DNA of 64,000 nucleotides, taken from contig NC_077222.1 of assembly GCF_024763615.1 (NCBI RefSeq), positions 42,036,001 through 42,100,000 of the forward strand, read 5' to 3'. Shown here piece after piece: positions 58,401-64,000 of this stretch. A model generated the notes under the pieces. That model saw only the letters and a list, made by a program, of their open reading frames with translations, ran no database searches and had not been told where the DNA came from. The position numbers and the translations under genes are program-made. Source of the stretch: Phlebotomus papatasi (taxonomy: Eukaryota > Arthropoda > Insecta > Diptera > Psychodidae). Each line of letters begins with the position of its first letter. Position 1 is the stretch's first letter.

Positions 58401-59170
58401 CAACGACTGATGAAATGTTTGAACCAATGCAAGAAACCATTGAATTACTAAAGTACTACGATATGGACATTCCGGAAGAAGTCAATGTCCTTCTTCAGGA
58501 ATTGCCTGAACAGTGGGCAAATACGAAGAAAATCGCAATTACGGTTAAACAGCAAGTCGCGCCTCTTCAGGCAGCAGAAGTTGTTGGGATTCGCAATAGA
58601 ATTCAGAACTTTGATCAGCATGTCACGTTCTTTAGGGATGTTTTCCGGAATTATGAATTCTTCCGATATGAATGCGAAGAGCCTTATAGGTTGGCTGATC
58701 GAATTAACGGGGATATCCTTCGTCTTGAGAATGAGATGAAAGATATCCAAGGTTCCGGGAGTCTATTTGAAGTCAATGTTCCTGAATTTAAACCTCTGCG
58801 ACAATGTAGAAGAGAGTTACGAATGTTAAAGGTAGTGTTAGTTGGAGAATTGTAAAAAAAATTACTTATCTTTATCTGTAATTTGTTTTTGTGTCAGCAA
58901 CTCTGGGATTACGTGTTTATTGTACGAACGAGCATCGAAGATTGGAAGACGACTCCATGGAGGAAAGTAGATGTTGAAAATATGGATATTGAATGCAAGA
59001 AATTTGCCAAAGATATCCGTCTACTGGACAAGGAAATGCGTTCCTGGGATACTTATGTGACTCTCGAGGCTACAGTGAAGAATATGCTGACGTCACTCAG
59101 GGCAGTTGGTGAACTGCAAAATCCAGCAATTCGGGAACGTCACTGGAATCAACTGATGGCATCAACAAAG
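44092..59170 (+). CDS. Outer-arm axonemal dynein heavy chain, DNAH9/DNAH17 (beta) class, N-terminal 1381 codons
   Basis: Exons are 44092-44335, 44403-45011, 48499-48943, 49068-49350, 53377-53642, 53704-54046, 54112-54220, 54288-54522, 57496-58831 and 58898-59170. All are GT/AG, the phases agree throughout and they sum to 4143 nt. The product starts MDAGNENGGPDLRFEFMGSY. Collinear landmarks shared with vertebrate DNAH9 include VELNFWNSRLKNLNYIYDQL, MHVVCLLWANSRYY, DITLYINPLQKH, VAITVKQQVAPLQA-type sequence (IAITVKQQVAPLQA), SLFEVNVPEFKPLRQCRREL and LQNPAIRERHWNQLM. This is the tail (DHC_N1) and the start of the linker region; the six AAA modules and microtubule-binding stalk lie outside. It powers outer arms of motile axonemes, which in insects means sperm flagella and possibly chordotonal cilia. 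Drosophila relatives are Dhc93AB and kl-5. Exon 5 uses a weak acceptor (GATATAG) and exon 4 a weak donor (AAG|GTGGAG). Confidence 0.93.
45285..45482. mobile_element. Foldback family 'CACAGAAAAAAATATTTT', diverged partial copy
   Basis: Words such as TTTTACGAACATTTC, GTAAATGTTTGTAAAAG and CAAACTTTTACGAACTTTT match the right-arm order of the full copies, with more substitutions. The termini are not clear. Confidence 0.6.
45483..45821. mobile_element. TA-flanked MITE, about 339 bp
   Basis: The TIRs are CAATAGAGTTCCTTAAATTTG on the left (first 20 bases compared) and CAAATTTGAGGAACTCGACTG on the right, with TA on each side. A second inverted copy of the word (CGTTCAAATTTAAGGAGTTC) lies inside the right end. 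It resembles Tc1/mariner-type MITEs. Confidence 0.7.
46379..46896. mobile_element. Foldback family 'CACAGAAAAAAATATTTT', full copy, 518 bp
   Basis: It begins CACAGAAAAAAAATATTTTG and ends CAAAATATTTTTTCTGTG between TA dinucleotides at 46377-46378 and 46897-46898. It is a near-perfect palindrome of two arms about 250 bp long. The highest identity of arms and clean ends suggest it is the youngest copy here. Confidence 0.88.
47728..48079. mobile_element. MITE family 'GGGGAATTCTGTAA', copy 3 (352 bp)
   Basis: The TIRs are AGGGGAATTCTGTAA and TTACAGAATTCCCCT, a perfect 15-bp inverted repeat. Inside, TGGGTTCGAATCCTAGGAG contains GGTTCGAATCC, an exact match to the tRNA B-box consensus. It has the best-preserved termini of the three copies. 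Confidence 0.85.
50108..50294. mobile_element. Short MITE of the 'GGGGAGACCGGGGCA' group, 187 bp
   Basis: TAGGGGAGATCGTGGTAGAA on the left and TTTTGCCCCGGTCTCTCCTA on the right are inverted copies. It splits the dispersed repeat at AAACAATTGG|...|GTGATTCAG, where the flanking repeat text resumes. Confidence 0.7.
51300..51420 (+). repeat. Short tandem array of GGGATTTTGGCATTC units
   Basis: Seven to eight degenerate units of 15-16 bp based on TTCGGGATTTTGGCA occur in tandem. A similar array lies at about 61505-61605 and a few inverted units at about 60340-60375 (CCCGAAAGCCAAAATCCCGA). Confidence 0.75.
51685..52929. mobile_element. 1.25-kb non-autonomous element with about 36-bp TIRs
   Basis: The left end is ACCGTGTAAACAGACGGAAT, continuing with CCCACGGGAATTCCCA. 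The right end is TGGGAATTCCCGTGGAAATT, then CCGTCTGTTTACACGGT. Pairing is near perfect over about 36 bp. Subterminal words GTCAAATTTTTACCATCTGC and CAAATTTACCATTTGC are also inverted. The body is AT-rich with no transposase frame. The target duplication could not be fixed. Confidence 0.8.
55300..55410 (+). repeat. (AAT)n microsatellite
   Basis: It comprises about nine AAT units, a short interruption (TTACTAATT), then about 26 perfect units. The resulting polyasparagine and polyleucine frames on the two strands are artefacts. Confidence 0.97.
56173..56280. mobile_element. Miniature foldback, 108 bp
   Basis: GGCCTCTACACCCTAGAGAA and TTTTTCAAGTGTGTAAAGGCC (ends compared) pair, as do ATTTATGTCCATAT and ATATGGACATAAAT inside them. 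It would form a hairpin over nearly its full length. Confidence 0.7.
56350..56580 (+). repeat. Tandem array of about 30-bp units (GGGTTTCTCGGGTTTCGCGATG)
   Basis: About seven units share the word TTTCTCGGGTTTCGCGATG, followed by a variable AT-rich spacer such as CAGAAATTGG or CATAAATTGTG. CpG-containing CGCGA is retained in most units. Open frames across it (FSGFAM repeats) reflect the unit length. Confidence 0.8.
56807..57170. repeat. Inverted repeat with about 90-bp arms
   Basis: ACCGTATTTCGTTAATTTACGCATTTTC and its inverse pair across a central GCAAAAAAACTGTACG / CTACAGTTTTTTTTGC hairpin (ends compared). TTACATTATCTCATACTCGG pairs with CGAGTATGAGATAAGGCAA. Probably a foldback MITE. Confidence 0.65.
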
Positions 59171-60625
59171 GTTTTTCATTTTTCTTTTTCATTTTTTTTT
59201 TACTATTTTCACTTTGAGACGGTGTATTATACATTCAATGGGATAGTTATTCAATTTTATTGCTTTGTAAATATGCCAACACAATTAGCGAACAAGAAGA
59301 TAAAAAAAATGTTATTGTGGTCAGAGTGAAGACTCTGAAAAGAAAATGTTCGCTAATATTTGTACAGTCACTTTTAATGTTTTTGATCATATTTCCAGCA
59401 TTTGGCGAGTCTTCCCAAAGAAATTACCGTAAGTAATGCTCTAATGTAAATGTAAATACAATGACTTACACTTTTCACTGAAAATATATTCATAAAATTA
59501 ATTAGTCAAAAACCTCATAAGAATTAAGTTGCTTTAGGGGCTAATCGAAAGATTTTCAATGTACAATGTAGTCAATATACAATGTGCAACTAAATCGTTG
59601 GAAATTTACATTGAAAAAAGTTTTGTTAAGCCGGCAAATGAATCTTTTTAAAATCTGGTGAAAAGAATATTGTTTAACAAATTAAACAAACTTTTTCCCA
59701 CATTTTAAATGGAAAAACATCATTTTGACAAACTTTTAACATAATGCCCATAATCCAGTTGGTCGCCGATTTGACAAAAATTTTTCACATTTCTGTATCA
59801 GAAAGAAGAATAATCCTTTTCAAAAACTTTTCTTGTTATTTTGAGAAAACTGTTTTCTCAGTATTTTTAACTCTTTGGTACTTTTTGGATGGATAATCTG
59901 GATACTCTATAAAAACAATTCTTTTTACTTGCGCGTTTCTTTCATTTTTGGATGTTTTAAGAGATTACTCAGTCGGATATTCGTTCATATATGAAAATAC
60001 CGTTGAATCATTGAAATAAATTCATCAAACCATTTCTTCACCATTCTTGAACTTCTCAACAAATCTGAATTGATTTCATTTGGTTATGAACTGGAAATTA
60101 TTTTTTAATAATGTTTTAATTTATTTCGATCACCAAAAAAGCTGTATCGCTCACTGTCAGCAACATTTTGGTACCAATTTAGAAACTTTATTTATCTAAA
60201 AAAAACAAACGTAAGAGTTTCTTAAGACCAAAGAAACTCTTTTTCTTGGTTTTTCTCAAAATTGATCCAAATTTTATCAAATAATTTTTGGATATGTTTT
60301 GGAAGTATAACTCAAGCGAATATTTCGTCCCAGAGGCTGACAAAATCCCGAAAGCCAAAATCCCGAATGTTCCAAATCCTGAAAGAGATGAAATTATACG
60401 AAGGACAATGTGTAGAATAATTTCCCAAGTCAGAGAAAATTTCCATTTACCTTCAACAAGCGCGGGTGCAATCGTTCGAGTGGCTATGACACTTTTAACT
60501 CTTTCCGGACCACAACATATCCAGCGAACGATTTTCAGTTAAACTGACTTTATTGTAAGTCTTGGTCAAATATGATACTTTTGTAGAGAAAGAATTTTTT
60601 CCTCCTCTGGAAAATTGGAAAACTC

Positions 60626-61152
60626 ATGGGTACTCTCGTCCCCAAAAGAACGAAAAGGAGACAAACTTCAATTTTCCAAAAGCCAATAATATCAATTTTG
60701 TGAATTATTTTGCGTGTCAAAAGACTCTTTTACAATGTTGATCACTAAAACAAGAAGAATTATTGACCAGTATCTTGTGGGATGTCCAGGAAGTACTAAA
60801 AAGGACACCCAGCTCCTACTTGCCAACAGATCCCTCAAAATATTTCACACAATAACACTTTAACACACATTTCTCTCAACACGATGTCATTGCAGACATA
60901 TTACGCTTTCTCAAGAGCCAAAAAAACACTTCCTGGACAATCAGAATTCAGCAAAATCTGGAAGAATAGAAAAAACTTCCCTGAAAGCAATCTCCCTCGC
61001 TGCCAAATGTCAAAATTATCGGCCATATTGGCAAAAATGTCGCTCCCACTTGGAATTTTGTTACAAGGTTGGTGTCAAAAAGCAAATGGCGGGCATTGGC
61101 AGGATAACCTTACATTTGACCTTTAGATTTTTGGGGACGAGAGTACCCATAA
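60626..61152. mobile_element. Element with ATGGGTACTCTCGTCCCC termini, 527 bp
   Basis: ATGGGTACTCTCGTCCCCAA on the left and TTGGGGACGAGAGTACCCAT on the right form a perfect 20-bp terminal inverted repeat. Internal frames of up to 80 codons show no transposase motif. A similar half-word (CATGGGTACCCAGAGTCTC) occurs at 61469. Confidence 0.8.
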
Positions 61153-62231
61153 AGTTTGAACAAGTTTTTTTTTAATTTAAGAAAAAAATTGTTTTTCGAA
61201 TTTATGTAATTTGTAATTGTTAGTTATCATACTTAATGGCCCCGAGAGGTTTTTCCTTATTCTGGTCTGGAAATATCAAAAAAGTAACAATATCTCCTAG
61301 GAAGCAGAAAATCGAAAATTCACGATTTTTGACCAAAAATATCTAAGCTCAGGAGTTAATTAGGATCCTGCAAAAAATATCCTAGATTTGGACATCCTTA
61401 TAGTTTGTAATTATCCAGAAGAATCGGATTTTTATCGATTCTAGATAGTCTAAAAAAAATTGTTGTTTCCATGGGTACCCAGAGTCTCAAAGGAGACGAA
61501 AGAGTTAAGAATTCGGGATTTTGTCTTTCGCAATTTTGGTGTATTCAGGATTTTGGTTTTCAGGATTTTGACGTTTGGGATATTGGCTTTCGGGATTTTG
61601 ACCGAGACCCATTTCGTCCATGCATATGACCCCCATGTCCTGAAAATTCGCCATTTTGAATTTTTTAAGGTCAAAAAATTCGACCATACTGGAGGGCTCA
61701 TTTTTCAGTAGATTTCCTTAGATATGGGTATCTTGGAAAGGTCTTGAAATCGTAATTCAATTAATTTTCTCGAATACTCCTTTTTATTTGCACGTAAGCA
61801 TGTTACTAAAAGAGAGTTCTACATCTTGATCTGGGCATTCCGCAAAGCTGGATCGCTTTGTTACCTTTTGTTTCTAAAACAACACAATTTCTGAGAAATG
61901 TTCGACACATTATTCGTCTGTTCATCCGACGGTATCCAGAGCTAGAGGCTATACGGTTAGAAATACTGAGTAAGAAACTTTAATGAGCCCCCCCTAAGAT
62001 TCACATCTCTCTTTCATCCCTAAGATAGTGTATTTTGGAATAATTTGAAAATGTGTCGTGTGATTTTTTCTCATTTCCAAATAATTTTAGGTTTTGGAAA
62101 TCGTCTAGACGTACATTTCGTTTATATTTGAAATCAGTTTAAAACAGTGCTTTATGGCTTTATCACACTTGCACATTAAAATTTTAATGTGATTCACATT
62201 AATTGTCGCTTTTTGTCGTCCAAATATGTTA

Positions 62232-62557
62232 CAGTAGAGTCTCGCTATAAGCCATCGCTCTATAGTCCACAATTTATTGACCGTTGATTTCAAAACACTG
62301 ATTTTAAGTTAGGTTATGTTTTTTAGTATGCGACATGCATAATTATTTTAATATTTTTGGCAAACTTTATTAAGTAGTTGTGATAATTGTGATCCACAAT
62401 GAAGAGAGCAAGGACAAGTACCACAATCGCAAAGAAAGTGGAAGCCGAAGAGCAATTTCAATACTAAAAATCGTTGATAATTTTAAAAAATTACATCTAT
62501 AGTGCGACCCAAGTGTCAAATTTGAAACCAAATATGGACTATAGCGAGACTCTACTG
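62232..62557. mobile_element. pogo/Tigger-derived MITE, copy 2 (326 bp)
   Basis: CAGTAGAGTCTCGCTATA and TATAGCGAGACTCTACTG lie between TA pairs. Inside, ATG at about 62399 opens MKRARTSTTIAKKVEAEEQF, which resembles the start of pogo/Tigger transposases (the basic lead into the CENP-B-type helix-turn-helix) before a stop. This supports internal deletion of an autonomous pogo element. Confidence 0.85.
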
Positions 62558-62707
62558 TATTTGTGTCTTTGAGTCACTTAATATTTGGGGTTTTTCTATT
62601 TATTGACAAAGAAGTGGACTTGACCTGCAAAAATAAGTTTAAATTTAGCTAAAGCATAAATATTTTTCACATTAAAAAATTAAAAAGAAATCGCATTATT
62701 TTTCGCA

Positions 62708-62848
62708 TTAACCCTTTAAGGACGAAAAGGCCAAAAGTCAGAAAAAAATATTTTTTCTAACTTTTTATAGTAAAATACAACTTGGGAAGGCCGTAGGAAA
62801 AATTTCATTTTTGGGTCACCGGTGACCCAGTCGTCCTTAAAGGGTTAA
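62708..62848. mobile_element. piggyBac-like TTAA MITE, 141 bp, with a 16-bp palindrome
   Basis: It begins TTAACCCTTTAAGGACGAAA and ends GTCGTCCTTAAAGGGTTAA. It carries GGGTCACCGGTGACCC near the right end, preceded by GGAAAAATTTCATTTTT, the inverse order of the copy at 30708. Confidence 0.82.
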
Positions 62849-64000
62849 TGCTATAAATCAATTTATATCAAATTTTGCGAGTCAAGTCTATCTTTTTATC
62901 AACAAATAGATCAAATTTTGAATATAAAATGATTCAAAAACACAAATTACACATTTGGACTCACACCAGCGGCAATTAATGTGAATCATATTAAAATTTT
63001 AATGTGCAAGTGTGATAACACAGTTACAAAAGTGCCTCCATATCATAAATGTCTAGGACAATTTTATGTACAGAGATGACTCTTTGGCTAGTTTTCTTAA
63101 ATGAATTAAATTGCATAACGGTTTTTTTCAGACTTAAAAAGGCTCTCTAAAGAGCGCATTTATCACCGATTCGGAAAAATTTAGTGTCTTTGGTAAGGTT
63201 CTGAATCCCTCTACAAATCTGAATTAGTTGCACAGCGTTTGATCTGAATACAGGTTTTTTTCTACTCCAAAATTACTTTCAGTATGTTTTTGAAAAAATG
63301 GTTTGGAACGTAAAAAGAGTTCGCCTTGGAAATAAGTGTGATTATAGAAGAATCTAAATTGAAAACCTATGCTAAATAGTTCAACTTGTAAAATCGGAAT
63401 GAAACTTTTCCTTATGAATTGGTCCGCTAAACGACTTTATTGAATTAGACAAATCATGCAGAACTTTGCGGTATGTCGTCTTAGTTACGAGCTCGAGTAT
63501 TTTACAAAACTAGCAAACCTACTATCCCTTCCTTATTTGCAATTAAATTGTAGTACATATTACTTTTGCATTATTTTAAATGCGATTTTGAGGTAACTTG
63601 AACCGGTAGAAATAATTTCTAAATATGTAAATATTAAGAGAACAACTATGTGAAAAATACTTGGCAAATAACTCAAATCAAAGGTTTTTAATGAACATCG
63701 TTTAACAAGGTCATTAATTAACAAAATCAACTCTTATTACAGGAAATCTTATTCCGAAATAAGAACGTTCTGTGAAGTTTTACGTATTTCTTTCAAATTT
63801 TACGATTAGCCCCTACCTTTAAATATTGTATAAACAAATTCTAATGTTTATTCTCTGTGATTTTCACTGAATTTTTTGGATACATGTGTGAATGATGATA
63901 TATTTGTTCATGAGTTCGTGGAATTTTTCACAAATATTTCCTTCTTTTTTTTCTGAGGTTCACTAGCAAGTTGTGTATGGATGTTTTTCCGACCGATAAA

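Larger units (their letters stand above)
62160..63018. mobile_element. Element with about 45-bp TIRs containing two nested MITEs
   Basis: The left end TTATCACACTTGCACATTAA continues with AATTTTAATGTGATTCACATTAATTG. The right end is the inverse, ending TTAATGTGCAAGTGTGATAA. Nested inside are the pogo-type MITE (62232-62557) and the TTAA MITE (62708-62848), leaving an original element of about 390 bp. A partial relative occurs at about 57215-57290. Confidence 0.8.
59171..64000. other. Dynein intron 10, at least 4.8 kb, open at the window edge
   Basis: No exon encoding the next expected dynein segment (the linker stretch that ends in a TTLADLL-like motif) was found up to 64000. The interval holds the elements at 60626, 62160, 62232 and 62708, a GGGATTTTGG array (61505-61605), and inverted dispersed repeats (61735-62060, 63110-63540). 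Confidence 0.6.

Noticed and set aside
57867..58750. Minus- and alternate-frame ORFs of 68-100 codons
   Set aside because: Shadows of the 1336-nt dynein exon 9.
59399..59432. Possible dynein micro-exon (HLASLPKEIT) with AG and GTAAGT borders
   Set aside because: Vertebrate DNAH9 continues directly after the LM-A/T segment with no such insert. The peptide matches nothing expected, so it is likely to be chance.
1..64000. CRISPR array, bacterial operon, tRNA or rRNA genes
   Set aside because: No spaced direct-repeat array, Shine-Dalgarno-led gene clusters, tRNA cloverleaf or rRNA sequence was seen. The intron structure is eukaryotic. The B-box-like words at 13.1, 27.3 and 47.8 kb lack the rest of a tRNA.

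Overview
The window is AT-rich animal DNA with GT/AG introns, many of them only 57-80 bp. Gene content (a Hr96-type nuclear receptor, a takeout/JHBP gene array, an axonemal dynein) and a dense load of short TA- and TTAA-flanked non-autonomous transposons point to an insect, most likely a dipteran. A nematoceran is plausible, but the species cannot be named from the sequence.

Layout. 1-2661: repeat-rich DNA, probably intron, with a large foldback. 2662-2862 (+): last coding exon of a Hr96-like nuclear receptor. 3316-4197 (-): convergent intronless gene resembling the RNA polymerase I subunit RPA34/POLR1G. 4.8-9.1 kb: a chain of inverted-repeat elements. 9509-10662 (+): an unrecognised five-exon gene of about 288 codons.

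10.9-38.7 kb (-): six head-to-tail takeout/juvenile-hormone-binding-protein (JHBP) family genes, here TO1 to TO6 from left to right. Each encodes a secreted protein of 242-255 aa. All six could be assembled with matching intron phases. They share an ancestral four-exon plan (about 55-73, 235, 143 and 302 nt) that has been altered by separate intron losses and gains. Long introns in TO1, TO2 and TO6 are filled with repeats. TATA-like boxes precede most copies.

44.1-59.2 kb (+): the first ten coding exons (1381 codons) of an outer-arm axonemal dynein heavy chain of the DNAH9/DNAH17 (beta) class. They cover the N-terminal tail up to the start of the linker region. The motor domain lies beyond the window, after an intron of at least 4.8 kb.

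The rest is mostly mobile DNA: at least a dozen families of MITE or foldback elements, several nested in each other, plus a decayed non-LTR retrotransposon RNase H segment and microsatellites. No tRNA, rRNA, CRISPR or bacterial-type feature was found. The window looks like a normal insect gene neighbourhood. Its most unusual content is the takeout array's intron turnover and the repeat architecture.
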